Both the position numbers and the translations under genes were made by a program. Below, in pieces: positions 1-10,037 of a DNA stretch of 64,000 nucleotides. The notes beneath the pieces were generated by a model. The model had not been told where the DNA came from and ran no database searches. It saw only the letters and a list, made by a program, of their open reading frames with translations. Numbering within the stretch: the first letter of the stretch is position 1; each line of letters starts with the position of its first letter. The stretch lies in contig NZ_AP022608.1 of NCBI RefSeq assembly GCF_010728925.1, positions 2,542,001 through 2,606,000 of the forward strand, in the 5' to 3' direction. Origin of the DNA: Mycolicibacterium gadium (GTDB lineage: Bacteria; Actinomycetota; Actinomycetes; Mycobacteriales; Mycobacteriaceae).

Positions 1-148
1 CGGCCAGTGACAGGCCCAGCGTCAAGGTGACGACGCGCAGCTGCAGGGAGCGCCGCCAGGCGAGACCCATCGCTCGACCCAGCGCGCCCAATCCGCGTAC
101 AAGTGGTGCCGAACGCCGATGGATGCGCCTTCGCGAGCTCCAGATCAC
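1..148 (-). CDS. mtrB: Sensor histidine kinase MtrB, N-terminal fragment
   Basis: Only the first 49 codons are in the window; the gene continues beyond base 1. It starts at a GTG (148-146) that overlaps the mtrA stop as GTGA, so the two are translationally coupled. The reading gives a basic N-terminus followed by [20 protein letters not shown], the start of the first membrane helix, which closely resembles the start of M. tuberculosis MtrB. MtrB is the membrane kinase that phosphorylates MtrA and links replication, division and envelope hydrolases. HAMP and kinase domains lie outside the window. Identification rests on this short match plus its place directly after mtrA. Confidence 0.88.
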   Translation of the reverse strand, partial: MIWSSRRRIHRRSAPLVRGLGALGRAMGLAWRRSLQLRVVTLTLGLSLA

Positions 149-831
149 GGAGGTCCGGCCTTATACCCCACTCCTCGAACGGTCAGCACCACCTGCGGAT
201 TCTCCGGGTCTTTTTCGACCTTGGCCCGCAAACGCTGGACATGCACGTTCACCAAACGAGTGTCCGCCGGGTGTCGGTACCCCCACACCTGTTCGAGCAG
301 CACATCTCGAGTAAACACCTGCCGCGGTTTGCGCGCCAACGCCACCAAGAGGTCGAACTCCAGCGGCGTCAGGGAGATCTGCTCACCCAGTCGGGTGACC
401 TTGTGAGCAGGCACGTCGATGTCCACGTCGGCGATCGACAGCATCTCGGCGGGCTCATCCTCGTTGCGGCGAAGGCGGGCGCGCACGCGGGCGACGAGTT
501 CCTTCGGTTTGAACGGCTTCATCACGTAGTCGTCGGCGCCGGACTCCAACCCGAGGACGACGTCGACCGTGTCGGTCTTGGCCGTCAGCATGACGATCGG
601 CACCCCGGAGTCCGCGCGCAGAACGCGGCACACGTCGATGCCGTTCATGCCGGGCAACATCAGGTCGAGCAGCACCAGGTCGGGCCGCAGTTCGCGGACT
701 GCGGTCAGCGCTTGGGTGCCGTCACCGATGACCGCGGTGTCGAAGCCCTCCCCGCGCAGCACGATGGTGAGCATCTCGGCGAGCGAAGGGTCGTCATCGA
801 CAACCAGAATCCTTTGCCTCATGGTGTCCAT
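145..831 (-). CDS. mtrA: DNA-binding response regulator MtrA
   Basis: OmpR/PhoB-type response regulator of 228 residues, the family length in mycobacteria and almost identical to the M. tuberculosis protein. The receiver domain covers about residues 5-120: acidic residues D12-D14, phospho-acceptor D56 in [11 protein letters not shown]83 and K105. The winged-helix DNA-binding domain covers about 130-226 with RLRAKVEKD and VRGVGYK. MtrA controls dnaA, ripA and other division and envelope genes and is essential in M. tuberculosis. It lies 48 bases after tmk and its stop overlaps the mtrB GTG, so tmk-mtrA-mtrB probably form one unit. Confidence 0.97.
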   Translation of the reverse strand: MDTMRQRILVVDDDPSLAEMLTIVLRGEGFDTAVIGDGTQALTAVRELRPDLVLLDLMLPGMNGIDVCRVLRADSGVPIVMLTAKTDTVDVVLGLESGADDYVMKPFKPKELVARVRARLRRNEDEPAEMLSIADVDIDVPAHKVTRLGEQISLTPLEFDLLVALARKPRQVFTRDVLLEQVWGYRHPADTRLVNVHVQRLRAKVEKDPENPQVVLTVRGVGYKAGPP

Positions 832-879
832 GGTGTCACCAAACCGCGATAAAACGCCGGTAGCAGAGGGGCGAGTCGG

Positions 880-1509
880 CTATTGAACCAGCTCTGCGGC
901 TAGCTTCGCCGCGTCGACCTCCGGCGGGGCGACCTTCCACGGTCCACACCAATTCGCGGCGGCCAGCTCGGCGTAGACCTGCCCGGTGCGGCGCTGGAGG
1001 CCGTCGTCGCGCTCGTAGGCGTCCTTCGCGCGGTCGGCTTCCTCGCGGGCACGGTGGTCGGCGCGAGCGGCGGCGAGCTCGATCGGCACCGCCAGCAGGA
1101 TCTGGGCGTCGGGCTTGGGCAGCTGGAGGCGGCCGTACTCGAGGTCGCGCACCCATTCGACGACCTCCCCGTCGGCTCCCTGGTGCAGCCGGGCCGCGCT
1201 GTAGGCCGCGTTGGATGCGACGTAGCGGTCGAGGATCACCACGTCGTAGGTGTCGGCGCGTCGAGCGATTTCGGCTTTGGCGCCGGCACGGTCGAGGGCG
1301 AACAGCACGGCCATCGCATGCACCGACTCGGCGAGGTCGCCGTGGGCGCCGTGCAGGGCCTCGGCGGCGAGGTCAGCGGTGATGGATTCGTGGTAGCGGG
1401 GAAAGGACAGAGTGGTGACGGTCTTTCGTGCCCCCTCGAACGCGGTACGCAGACCGTTGGTCAGTGTGCGCTTGCCGGCGCCGTCGACACCTTCGATCAC
1501 GATGAGCAC
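880..1509 (-). CDS. tmk: Thymidylate kinase
   Basis: Phosphorylates dTMP to dTDP with ATP in the cytosol. The 209-residue protein has the P-loop GVDGAGKRT (7-15), FPRY (36-39) in the dTMP pocket, the DRY motif (94-96) and a lid region rich in Arg/Asp near 150-165. Start is GTG at 1509. No Shine-Dalgarno is seen, but TACGCT lies 6 bases upstream (1521-1516), fitting a leaderless transcript. It heads the tmk-mtrA-mtrB unit, as in M. tuberculosis (Rv3247c-Rv3245c). Confidence 0.95.
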   Translation of the reverse strand: MLIVIEGVDGAGKRTLTNGLRTAFEGARKTVTTLSFPRYHESITADLAAEALHGAHGDLAESVHAMAVLFALDRAGAKAEIARRADTYDVVILDRYVASNAAYSAARLHQGADGEVVEWVRDLEYGRLQLPKPDAQILLAVPIELAAARADHRAREEADRAKDAYERDDGLQRRTGQVYAELAAANWCGPWKVAPPEVDAAKLAAELVQ

Positions 1510-1587
1510 GCAGCGAGCGTAACGGTGAGTTTCGCCGGGGCCGGCGGTCTACACCGAAGACCCATCGGAGACGAGGAGAATGACGCG

Positions 1588-2274
1588 ATGACAACGCACG
1601 CCGTCGGGACGCGCGAACAGTGGCGGGCCGCATATGAGCGACAGTTGGCCGACGAGAAGGAACTGACGCGTCGCGCGACCGAGCTTGCGCGGACACGGCA
1701 AGAACTGCCGTGGGTGCCGGTCGACAAGGAGTACGTGTTCGACACGACGACCGGGGAGCGCACGCTCGCCGAGTTGTTCGACGGCCGGTCGCAGTTGATC
1801 GTGCGGCACTTCATGCACGGGCCCAAGACGCCGGAGGGCTGCCCGGGGTGCACGTTCGAAACGGACAACCTGGTCGGCGCCGTGCAGCATCTGGCGCACC
1901 GGGATGTGACGTTTCTGCTCGCATCGCGCTCGCCGTTGCCGGTCCTCACCGCATACAAAGAGCGGATGGGCTGGGACGTGGAGTGGGTGTCGTCCGGTGG
2001 CAGCGACTTCGACGCGGATTTCTTCGAGCACATGTATGTTCCGACGCCCCGGCGCGATCCCGGCCCGGGTGGCGGCGGCATGCTCGACGTGATGGAGCTG
2101 ATGGCATTGAGTTGCTTCGCCCTGCAGGACGGCACCGTCTTCCATACGTATTCGACCTACGATCGCGGCACCGAGGCGTTGAACGCCACGTGGCAGCTGC
2201 TCGACCGTGCGCCGAAGGGGCGCGGTGACGACTTCTCCCACTGGCCACGCAAGCGCGACGAGTACGACAACTAG
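1588..2274 (+). CDS. DUF899 family thioredoxin-like protein
   Basis: A 228-residue member of the DUF899 family, which has a thioredoxin-like fold. A CPGC pair (C85, C88) sits in EGCPGCTFETD, the usual redox position, and the chain ends in HWPRKRDEYDN, typical of the family. The function is not established; a disulfide or peroxide-related role is only an inference from the fold. ATG at 1588 follows a purine-rich GGAGACGAGGAGAATG stretch as ribosome binding site; the longer upstream reading in this frame crosses tmk and was rejected. It is divergent from tmk and convergent with the lipase gene, whose stop is 7 bases away. Confidence 0.85.
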   Translation: MTTHAVGTREQWRAAYERQLADEKELTRRATELARTRQELPWVPVDKEYVFDTTTGERTLAELFDGRSQLIVRHFMHGPKTPEGCPGCTFETDNLVGAVQHLAHRDVTFLLASRSPLPVLTAYKERMGWDVEWVSSGGSDFDADFFEHMYVPTPRRDPGPGGGGMLDVMELMALSCFALQDGTVFHTYSTYDRGTEALNATWQLLDRAPKGRGDDFSHWPRKRDEYDN

Positions 2275-2281
2275 CGGACGC

Positions 2282-3634
2282 TCAGAACTGGCCGCAGTTC
2301 GGCGTCGTCGGTAATCCATTGAACCGGTCGGCAATCCACTGCATCGCAGGCTCACCGTCGACCAACATCGGCAAACCGTGGTTGATCATCGCCTTGTTCA
2401 GGAACGGCGGTTGCTCGTTGGTGCGCGCCTCGATGTCTGCGCCCTGGGCGCACCAGTCGCGGCCCATTTGCATCGCCGGCGCCCACGGGACAAGCGGGTC
2501 GAATCGGTTGGAGTTGATGAGAACTGGCGCATTGGGCTTCATACGGCCCAGCTTCTGCTCGTCGAACAGCGACTTGAACGGCTCCTGCTCGACGAGCGCG
2601 AAGATGTCCTGATTGAAGTAGGGCTGCAGGTGCCGGAACATGAACTTCGTCAGCGTCTCCGCCACGCATTGGTCCTGCACCTTGAACAGCATGTCCGCGC
2701 CGCGCGGGGTCAGGGTCGCCCGGATGGCGGCCTCGTGCTCCGGGTAAGCCGTGATCACCCCATTGAGCGCATAACCCACTGCTCCTATCAGCATGCTGCC
2801 GTCGATGAACGGGAACAACGCCTTCAGGTCGGCGGGCGGCGCGCCGGCGTAGCTACCGACGATGTTGAGTTCTGGCGCGTACGAATCGGCCATCTCCGCG
2901 GCGGACGCCGCGGCTCCCCCGCCCTGCGAGTAGCCCCAGAAGGCCAGCGGTCCGTCGCGGGTTAGCGAGGTGCCAGGCAGATTCTTGGCGGCACGGGCCG
3001 CGTCGAGCATCGCGTGGCCCTGCGACACCCGATTCGCGTAGGTGTGCAGTCCCGGCGTGCCGAGGCCCTCGTAATCGGTCATCACGATCGCGAACCCTCG
3101 CGCCACCATCGTCGCGACGAACAACTCCTCGTAGTTGAACGCCAGATCCAGCCACGGCGACCAGTGGATGCCCTGATTGAACTGCCGCGACGGCGCGCAT
3201 TGATCGCCCTGCCCCTGGGTGCCGGGGCCGTACACGATGAGCGGACGTAGCCCCTTGCCCGGCCAGGCGTTGTGGGGCTCGAAGTAGGTGCCTGTCACCG
3301 CCATCGGATTTCCGCGAGCATCGTTGCTGCGGTACATGATTCGCGTTCCGTTGGCCATGATCATGCCCAGCTCACCCGACGGTTCCAGCACCAACCGCGA
3401 CGGCTCGGTACGGATCAGGTCGCCCGGCTGTCCGGGCGGTAACGGCACCGGCGGCGTATAAAACGCCTGATACTCGTCTTCGTTGAAGTACGGGTGATGG
3501 TCATCGATGGTCGGGTCGTCAGCGTGCGCGTACGGCACGAAAAGCGATGCGAGAGCAATGAGCATGGCGACTACTACGACCCCCCAGCGCACACAGGGAC
3601 CGTAACAGAATCGGTATGGCCGAAGACAAGTCAC
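2282..3634 (-). CDS. Secreted triacylglycerol lipase (LIP family)
   Basis: Alpha/beta-hydrolase of the secretory lipase family, probably cleaving acyl esters outside the cytoplasmic membrane. The N-terminus is a signal peptide: hydrophobic GVVVVAMLIALASLFV followed by PYAHA-DD, cleavage near residue 38. The nucleophile elbow is GYSQGG with Ser236. Asp in NRFDPLVPW and His in MINHGLPM are the likely other triad members. Two start choices exist: GTG at 3634 (450 residues) or GTG at 3592 (436 residues, giving a more ordinary signal peptide beginning MRWGVVVV); neither has a clear ribosome binding site. There is no lipobox. It is an insertion relative to the M. tuberculosis tmk-sahH interval. Confidence 0.85.
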   Translation of the reverse strand: MTCLRPYRFCYGPCVRWGVVVVAMLIALASLFVPYAHADDPTIDDHHPYFNEDEYQAFYTPPVPLPPGQPGDLIRTEPSRLVLEPSGELGMIMANGTRIMYRSNDARGNPMAVTGTYFEPHNAWPGKGLRPLIVYGPGTQGQGDQCAPSRQFNQGIHWSPWLDLAFNYEELFVATMVARGFAIVMTDYEGLGTPGLHTYANRVSQGHAMLDAARAAKNLPGTSLTRDGPLAFWGYSQGGGAAASAAEMADSYAPELNIVGSYAGAPPADLKALFPFIDGSMLIGAVGYALNGVITAYPEHEAAIRATLTPRGADMLFKVQDQCVAETLTKFMFRHLQPYFNQDIFALVEQEPFKSLFDEQKLGRMKPNAPVLINSNRFDPLVPWAPAMQMGRDWCAQGADIEARTNEQPPFLNKAMINHGLPMLVDGEPAMQWIADRFNGLPTTPNCGQF

Positions 3635-3788
3635 GCCAACAAATAAGTTCGGTTATGCCGCGGGCGGGGCAGATGTGCGCCCACTGTCGGTTTCCTGTGC
3701 AAGGCCTTGGGAAACCGCGCACCGGCATACGGCAAACCCCAGACTGGTAACAGACAGCCGCACCTCCGTTAGACATGAGGAGTTTCCG

Positions 3789-4154
3789 ATGCTCAACCTT
3801 CAGACCGCACGCCGGCTGGTGATTCCCTTGTTCGCCGGCGCGGCCTCGTGTGCCGCACTGCTTGGCGTATCCCCTATCGCGTTGGCGGACAACGGGATGA
3901 ATCCGCCCACCTGCACCACAGCCGATCTCGAAGGTGTCCGGGCCGGGGTCGATGCGTCGACATCGGCCTATCTGTTCACCCACCCCGACTTGAATGGTTT
4001 CATGAGCACGCTTTCTGGCCTGTCACGCGAACAGGTCACCGAGCATGTCACGACCTACATGGAGACTCATCCGCAGGAGAAGTCGGAGATGACCGGCATC
4101 CGTCAGCCGTTGATGGACATCAAGAACCACTGCGGCTCGATCGTCAATCCCTGA
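3789..4154 (+). CDS. Secreted haemophore-like haem-binding protein
   Basis: A 121-residue exported protein of the mycobacterial haemophore family (Rv0203-like). A signal peptide covers about 1-33 (basic MLNLQTARR, hydrophobic core, ALADN). The mature part is short and helical with two cysteines (C42 in PPTC, C115 in NHC) that can form the family disulfide, and repeated TH/HP segments. Family members bind haem outside the cell and pass it to MmpL carriers; no MmpL gene is near, so its partner is unknown. ATG at 3789 follows GAGGAG at good spacing. A strong hairpin terminator follows the stop. Confidence 0.8.
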   Translation: MLNLQTARRLVIPLFAGAASCAALLGVSPIALADNGMNPPTCTTADLEGVRAGVDASTSAYLFTHPDLNGFMSTLSGLSREQVTEHVTTYMETHPQEKSEMTGIRQPLMDIKNHCGSIVNP

Positions 4155-4167
4155 CCGCGCAGAGCAA

Positions 4168-4197
4168 AAGCCCCTGACACGAACGCGTCAGGGGCTT
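4168..4197. terminator. Bidirectional hairpin terminator
   Basis: AAGCCCCTGAC (4168-4178) pairs perfectly with GTCAGGGGCTT (4187-4197) across an 8-base loop. It lies between the convergent haemophore-like and ahcY genes and can serve both strands. Confidence 0.85.
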
Positions 4198-4215
4198 CGC
4201 TTCGGCGGACAGAGA

Positions 4216-5676
<1,461 letters not shown>

Positions 5677-5803
5677 GGATTTCTAGAGCCCTTCTTCGTT
5701 CGTCTTTGCCTCTGGGGGCACAGATGTGCCCAGCCAACCCCTCGGCCTGCGGGCTCGCGGGACAGGCGCTCGTGCATGTGAAACGACGAAGGCGCTCTGA
5801 CAG
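5677..5803 (-). other. ahcY leader with hairpin, no riboswitch recognised
   Basis: Gap between the TetR gene and ahcY on the same strand. It contains the inverted repeat GGGCACAGATGTGCCC (5716-5731) and a ribosome binding site next to ahcY. I looked for SAH and SAM riboswitch signatures and did not recognise one. The hairpin could be a leader structure or weak attenuator. Confidence 0.4.
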
Positions 5804-6454
5804 CTAAGAGGTATCCCCAACACCGTAGCGTTCGGCGAACGGCGTCATCAAACGGGCCAGGTCAGATGCGACATCGTGATCTGCTTCGGGCGGCATCGAC
5901 ACGTAGCTCATGGCGAGGCGGACGATCGCCCGCGCCAGCACTCCCGCGTCCTCATCGCTGCATCTGACCCAGCTGTCGACGAAGGTCGCAGTCAGCCGCT
6001 GAGAGCAGTGCGTGATGATCGGACCGCTGTCGGTGGTGATCAGCTGGAGCAGATCGGGTTTGAAGTCGCCGGTGAGCAGCGAGATCACCAGCGGATCGGC
6101 GGCCGATTCGGTGAAGAAGTCCCGAAAGCCCTGGACGAAGGCCGCGTGCACGTCGCCCTCGTTGCCGACGATCGCGTCGTCGATCTGGTCGACGAGCCGG
6201 TCGGCCAGGCGCAGCGCATACGCCTGCGCCAGACCTTGGCGCGAGCCGAACTCGTTGTAGATGGTCTGACGGCTGATACCCGCGGCCTTGGCGACGTGCG
6301 ACAGCGTGATCGCCGACCAGTCGCGGCTGAGCAGTTCCTCGCGCATGCCGTCGAGAATCGAATCGCGCAGCAACACCCTCGACGCTTCGGCGTACGGGAT
6401 GCGCTGCGCGGTCCGGCGGTCGCGAGAGCTTCTCACCCTCGCGACACTAGTCAT
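5804..6454 (-). CDS. alkX: TetR regulator of the alkane hydroxylase operon (AlkX-like)
   Basis: A 216-residue TetR protein with an N-terminal helix-turn-helix: LSHVAKAAGISRQTIYNEFG (about 51-70). The C-terminal ligand domain ends PFAERYGVGDTS. Start is ATG 6454 (MTSVARVRSSRD); the longer in-frame reading runs across rubB and is not credible. It is the last gene of alkB-rubA-rubB-tetR, the order of M. tuberculosis Rv3252c-Rv3249c, and homologues in actinobacterial alkane operons are autorepressors released by alkane-derived ligands. The likely site here is the palindrome over the alkB promoter -35 box. Confidence 0.85.
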   Translation of the reverse strand: MTSVARVRSSRDRRTAQRIPYAEASRVLLRDSILDGMREELLSRDWSAITLSHVAKAAGISRQTIYNEFGSRQGLAQAYALRLADRLVDQIDDAIVGNEGDVHAAFVQGFRDFFTESAADPLVISLLTGDFKPDLLQLITTDSGPIITHCSQRLTATFVDSWVRCSDEDAGVLARAIVRLAMSYVSMPPEADHDVASDLARLMTPFAERYGVGDTS

Positions 6455-6482
6455 TCCCGTCGCTTCGCTCGCCTGGCCACAG

Positions 6483-6665
6483 TCACGAACGTGCCACCTC
6501 CACCATCTCGAAGTCGGACTTCGCGGCCCCGCAGTCCGGGCAGCTCCAGTCGTCGGGGATGTCGTCCCAACGCGTCCCGGGGGCGATGCCGTCCTCCGGC
6601 CAACCCTTCGCCTCGTCGTACTCGAATCCACACTGCACGCAGATGAACAGTTTGTAGTCGTTCAT
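6483..6665 (-). CDS. rubB: Rubredoxin RubB
   Basis: A 60-residue rubredoxin with two CxxC knuckles (CVQCG, CPDCG) binding one iron; it passes electrons from rubredoxin reductase to AlkB. It begins at ATG 6665, which overlaps the rubA stop as ATGA. The spacing between knuckles and the [10 protein letters not shown] segment are typical of AlkG-like rubredoxins. No rubredoxin reductase is encoded nearby. Confidence 0.93.
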   Translation of the reverse strand: MNDYKLFICVQCGFEYDEAKGWPEDGIAPGTRWDDIPDDWSCPDCGAAKSDFEMVEVARS

Positions 6666-6835
6666 TTCATTGCTCCCATCTCTTCGAAATCGACCTTCTC
6701 GCGTACTGCGCAGTCGGGGCAGCACCATTCGTCGGGGATGTCGTTCCATGCGGTGCCCGCGGGAAACCCTTCCCGCGGTGCACCTTTCGTCTCGTCGTAG
6801 ACGTAGTCGCAGCCGGGGCAACGGTAGGCGCTCAT
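6662..6835 (-). CDS. rubA: Rubredoxin RubA
   Basis: A 57-residue rubredoxin with [10 protein letters not shown] and CCPDCAVRE iron-binding knuckles. It differs from RubB by the extra cysteine directly before the second knuckle (WCCPDC) and by the VREKVDFE tail, the pattern seen in tandem actinobacterial alkane rubredoxins, where usually only one of the pair supports hydroxylation. Start ATG 6835 overlaps the alkB stop and its own stop overlaps the rubB start, so all three are translationally coupled. Confidence 0.93.
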   Translation of the reverse strand: MSAYRCPGCDYVYDETKGAPREGFPAGTAWNDIPDEWCCPDCAVREKVDFEEMGAMK

Positions 6836-8055
6836 GCGGCGGCCTCTGCGGCTCCATACTTGGCCAGCACCTTGTCGCGCACGCGCGGGTGGATGTTGAC
6901 CCGGGTGATGTCGCCGTCGTAGTGATCGAGCACGCGGTGATCCATCACCTTGCGCCACAGCGGCGGGAAGTACGTCAGCCCCACCATCGAGGCGTAGCCG
7001 CTGGGCAGGTTCGGCGCACCCTCCATGCTGCGCAGCGTCTGATAACGACGCGTCGGGTTGGCGTGGTGATCGCTGTGCCGCTGCAGGTGATAGAGGAACA
7101 AGTTGGTGACGATGTGATCGGAGTTCCAGCTGTGCACCGGTGCGCACCGCTCGTACCGACCGGTTTCGGTCTTCTGCCGCAGCAGCCCGTAGTGCTCGAG
7201 GTAGTTCACCGTCTCGAGCAGCGTGAACCCGAACACCGCGGAGATGAGGATGTAGGGAATGAGGGCCACACCGAACACCGCGATCAGCACGCCGTACAAC
7301 ACGACCGACATCGCCCAGGCATTGAGCACGTCGTTGGACCAGTGCCACTTGCTCTTACCTGCACGCTCGAGCCGCTTGGCCTCCAACTCCCACGAGGACT
7401 TCGCGCTCCCCCACACACTGCGCGGCAGGAACTCCCAGAACGTCTCACCGAAGCGAGCCGACGCCGGATCTTCGGGAGTGGCGACGCGAACGTGGTGACC
7501 CCGGTTGTGCTCGATGTAGAAGTGGCCGTAAAGCGTCTGGGCCAGAGTGACTTTCGCCAGCCACCGCTCGAGCTCGTCCTTCTTGTGCCCCATCTCGTGC
7601 GCGGTGTTGATGCCGACCCCGCCGAGCATCCCGACCGACAGCGCGAGGCCGATCTTGGCCGGCCACGCGAGCCCGCCGTCGAATCCGAGCCAGCTCAGAT
7701 TCGAGGCCGTGAACAAGTACGCACCGAAGATGACGCTGGCGTACTGAAACGGGATGTAGATGTAGGTGCAGTAGCGGTAGTACTTGTCGTTCTCGAGTCG
7801 CTCCATCACCTCGTCGGGCGGGTTCTGACCGTCGGGTCCGAACCGCAGATCCAGGGCGGGCAACAGGATGTACAGCAGGATCGGGCCGATCCAGAACGGG
7901 ACCTGCGCCGCGCCATGCCAGCCCCACTGGTTGAACGCCCACACCAGCGGCATCACCACGAACAGTGCGGTCGGGGCGATCAGCCCCATCAACCATAGAT
8001 AGCGCTTCTTGTCGCGCCACTGTTCGATCTCGAGCTCGGACATCTGCATGGTCAC
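6832..8055 (-). CDS. alkB: Alkane 1-monooxygenase AlkB
   Basis: Integral-membrane non-haem di-iron enzyme that hydroxylates the terminal methyl of n-alkanes using O2 and rubredoxin. Histidine boxes are HEMGH, EHNRGHH and HLQRHSDHH, with YLEHYGL also conserved. Hydrophobic helices fill the N-terminal half and the centre. I take GTG 8055 (407 residues) because AGGAGG lies 6 bases upstream; ATG 8070 would put that Shine-Dalgarno inside the gene, and ATG 8049 is also possible. It leads the alkB-rubA-rubB-tetR operon. Its presence predicts growth on or turnover of medium-chain alkanes. Confidence 0.95.
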   Translation of the reverse strand: MTMQMSELEIEQWRDKKRYLWLMGLIAPTALFVVMPLVWAFNQWGWHGAAQVPFWIGPILLYILLPALDLRFGPDGQNPPDEVMERLENDKYYRYCTYIYIPFQYASVIFGAYLFTASNLSWLGFDGGLAWPAKIGLALSVGMLGGVGINTAHEMGHKKDELERWLAKVTLAQTLYGHFYIEHNRGHHVRVATPEDPASARFGETFWEFLPRSVWGSAKSSWELEAKRLERAGKSKWHWSNDVLNAWAMSVVLYGVLIAVFGVALIPYILISAVFGFTLLETVNYLEHYGLLRQKTETGRYERCAPVHSWNSDHIVTNLFLYHLQRHSDHHANPTRRYQTLRSMEGAPNLPSGYASMVGLTYFPPLWRKVMDHRVLDHYDGDITRVNIHPRVRDKVLAKYGAAEAAA

Positions 8056-8095
8056 TGGGTGCCTCCTCATGTGAGTGCCATCACGACTGAAGTTG

Positions 8096-8128
8096 ACTAT
8101 AGAGCCGATTTTGTCGTCTGTCTAGACA
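8096..8128 (-). promoter_or_regulatory. alkB promoter with palindromic operator
   Basis: On the minus strand TAGACA (8124-8119) and TATAGT (8101-8096) are 17 bases apart, a good sigma-A-type promoter. The perfect palindrome TGTCTAGACA (8119-8128) covers the -35 box, a natural repressor site for the TetR protein encoded at the end of the same operon. The regulator assignment is inferred from position. Confidence 0.6.
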
Positions 8129-8191
8129 TTGATGTATGTTTTGTAAAGCACTCTCGGTGAATCGGGCGCGGTGGGCGACCGTGGCGGTGCG

Positions 8192-8504
8192 TCAGCGCGC
8201 CGAAATCACAGCTCGAGTGACGGCTACTACCCGATCGGGGTACTCGGTGACGTCCAGCCAGGTGAAACGCAGTACTTGCGATCCGTTGAGAACGATGGCG
8301 GTCTGACGCCGACGGTCGATCTGGAACTCCTCGGCGCCACCACGCCGCCGTCAGGCCTCTGGCTGCGGCACCGGTCCCGTAGCCCCACACCGCCCAATCG
8401 CCCGACTGCAGCCTGCGCTGGATGACCCGCGCGCTGAGTCCGGCCGCGCGCGCCTGATCAAGAGTGACGACGCCATCGTGGCGTCGCAAATAATCGTTGA
8501 GCAC
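8192..8504 (-). pseudogene. Decayed DUF559/AbiEi-type gene remnant
   Basis: The open frame from 8504 begins MLNDYLRRHDGVVTLDQARA, the N-terminal winged-helix segment common to mycobacterial proteins with a DUF559 endonuclease-like C-terminus. It soon reads WAVWGYGTGAAARGLTAAWW, skipping normal sequence, then leaves frame. The expected C-terminus is intact in another frame and ends at the stop 8194-8192: FQIDRRRQTAIVLNG, then LRFTWLDVTEYPDRVV and VISAR. The gene has therefore lost its middle and shifted frame. The full family is about 280-300 residues. It sits next to the insertion sequence, but the damage is internal and need not be caused by it. Confidence 0.72.
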
Positions 8505-8581
8505 GATTGATCAGACGGACGGAGTCCCTCGGCGGTTCGCTATCTTGCGAATCGGGCGCGCAAACGAACCGCCACGGGCGT

Positions 8582-8608
8582 TGTCAAGCTGCGTGGAGTC
8601 GGTCGGGG
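8582..8608. repeat. IS3 element terminal inverted repeat, left
   Basis: It starts TGTCAAGCTG and contains GAGTCGGTCGGGG, matching the inverted right end (TGCCACGCTG and GAGTCGGTTTGGG) with a few mismatches and one gap. The orfB stop codon lies inside it. Confidence 0.7.
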
Positions 8609-9549
8609 TCGTTTTCGGGTGGGAGGTTGATGCCCACAGTGGCCTTGGGTGATTCGGTGTGCGGGCGTGCGCGGAATCGTTCGGGGTGGGTGTCGTAGTA
8701 GGCCTGGAGGGCGTGGTCGCGTTGGAGCCACCGCTGCGTCCATTGCCCGTCGTGGACCTCGGCGGGGGTGAACAGTGCGATCCCGCTGTGGCGGTGGTGC
8801 TGGTTGTACCAGGAGACATAGGAGTTTACCCAGGCCCGCGCGGCATCGAGATCATCGAAGATACCGGGATAGTTCGGCCGGTATTTCATCGTGCGGAATT
8901 CCGATTCGGAGAACGGGTTGTCATTGCTGACCCGTGGCCGGTTGTGGGTCTGAGCGATGCCGAGATCGGCGAGGAGGTCTTTGAGATCCGTCGAGCGCAT
9001 CGCCGGCCCAGAATCGGCGTGCACGACTGCGGGCGACCCGTGGGTGGTGATCGCGGTCTGGAACATCTGCGTGGCGAGATCGTCGCTCTCGCGTTGCTCG
9101 ACGCGCCAGCCCACGATCTTGCGAGAGAAGATGTCAATTATCGAGTACGCCTTGAACGCCACGCCCCGCCACGGGGTGCGCAGGTCGGTGATGTCCCAAC
9201 TCCAGATCTGTTGCGGGCCGGTCGCTTTGAGTACTGGTGCCGGCCGCGGAATCTTGTTCGTCGAGCGGGTCGGGCAGATCGGACGAGCGCTTTGATCGAC
9301 GATCGCGGCCGCGATACGCCACCAGGACCGCCGTGAGGCCAGCATCACCCCGTCATCCCAAGCGGCGGCAAACGAATGGTCCACCGACGTGCCCGCCTGC
9401 CAGCCGGTGATGATCTTGTCCTGGATCACCACGCGGTCACCCGCGCAGATGCGCGCGGGGTAGGCCCGATCTTTCTGCGGCACCGGGTTACTCACCCGCG
9501 GCCGCGGCTTGCGGCGGTAATGCCACGTCGAACGCGACAACCCGATCAT
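8584..9549 (-). CDS. IS3-family transposase OrfB (DDE catalytic part)
   Basis: Catalytic half of an IS3-type transposase. The rve/integrase core has D119 (WSWDITDLR), D179 (VVHADSGPAM) and E215 (NDNPFSESEF), giving the family DD(35)E spacing. The first ATG in frame is at 9549. However, the frame stays open upstream over the end of orfA with plausible residues (FLERENGLVAELSAAIRSQR), consistent with a -1 ribosomal frameshift making an OrfAB fusion as in other IS3 elements. The C-terminal part has the usual YNQHHRHSGI segment. Confidence 0.9.
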   Translation of the reverse strand: MIGLSRSTWHYRRKPRPRVSNPVPQKDRAYPARICAGDRVVIQDKIITGWQAGTSVDHSFAAAWDDGVMLASRRSWWRIAAAIVDQSARPICPTRSTNKIPRPAPVLKATGPQQIWSWDITDLRTPWRGVAFKAYSIIDIFSRKIVGWRVEQRESDDLATQMFQTAITTHGSPAVVHADSGPAMRSTDLKDLLADLGIAQTHNRPRVSNDNPFSESEFRTMKYRPNYPGIFDDLDAARAWVNSYVSWYNQHHRHSGIALFTPAEVHDGQWTQRWLQRDHALQAYYDTHPERFRARPHTESPKATVGINLPPENDPDRLHAA

Positions 9550-9581
9550 CGTCAGCGCCCGCTGGGATCTGATCGCGGCGC

Positions 9582-10016
9582 TCAGCTCGGCGACGAGTCC
9601 GTTCTCGCGCTCGAGGAATCGTCGAGATCGGTCATCGTCAGGGCTGCATCGGGCTCTTCGGCGTTCATCGCATGCAAGAGCCCGATAGCTTTTCCCAGGG
9701 CCTCGTTGGCGTGTTCGAGCTCGCGTACCCGCGCCTGTAGTCGAGCCACTTCGGCCTCGTCGCGCTCCTGTTTCGCCGTCTGCGCCATCGCCAGCGCCGA
9801 TCGTTTCGCCGGGGGAACCGTCACACCACTACCTTCTCGCGGAATAAGCCCCCGGTCGAGATCACCGGCGAACACCGTGGCTTCCCACCGCCTCAACTGG
9901 CGCACCGATACCCCCTGAGCAGCACGCCAGGATCCCTTCTGACCATGAGGCAACAAGTGATACTCAATGACGAACTCATGAATCTCGGCAGAGCTGAACC
10001 CCGCACTGATCGACAC
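9582..10016 (-). CDS. IS3-family transposase OrfA (DNA-binding part)
   Basis: A 144-residue OrfA with an N-terminal helix-turn-helix region (about 10-50, including GVSVRQLRRWEATVF) and a leucine-zipper-like coil (about 85-115, VARLQARVRELEHANEALGK) that mediates multimerisation in this family. It would bind the inverted repeats. Its 3' end overlaps the open part of the orfB frame by a -1 shift. ATG 10016 is chosen as first start; GTG alternatives downstream are possible. Confidence 0.85.
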   Translation of the reverse strand: MSISAGFSSAEIHEFVIEYHLLPHGQKGSWRAAQGVSVRQLRRWEATVFAGDLDRGLIPREGSGVTVPPAKRSALAMAQTAKQERDEAEVARLQARVRELEHANEALGKAIGLLHAMNAEEPDAALTMTDLDDSSSARTDSSPS

Positions 10017-10037
10017 AACCCAACCCCTTCACACTGG

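Noticed and set aside
103..852. 249-residue plus-strand frame opposite mtrA
   Set aside because: High-GC antisense shadow of mtrA; no ribosome binding site, no recognisable motif.
5677..5803. SAH or SAM riboswitch before ahcY
   Set aside because: Hairpin present, but the conserved core sequences of these riboswitches were not recognised. A covariance-model search would settle it.
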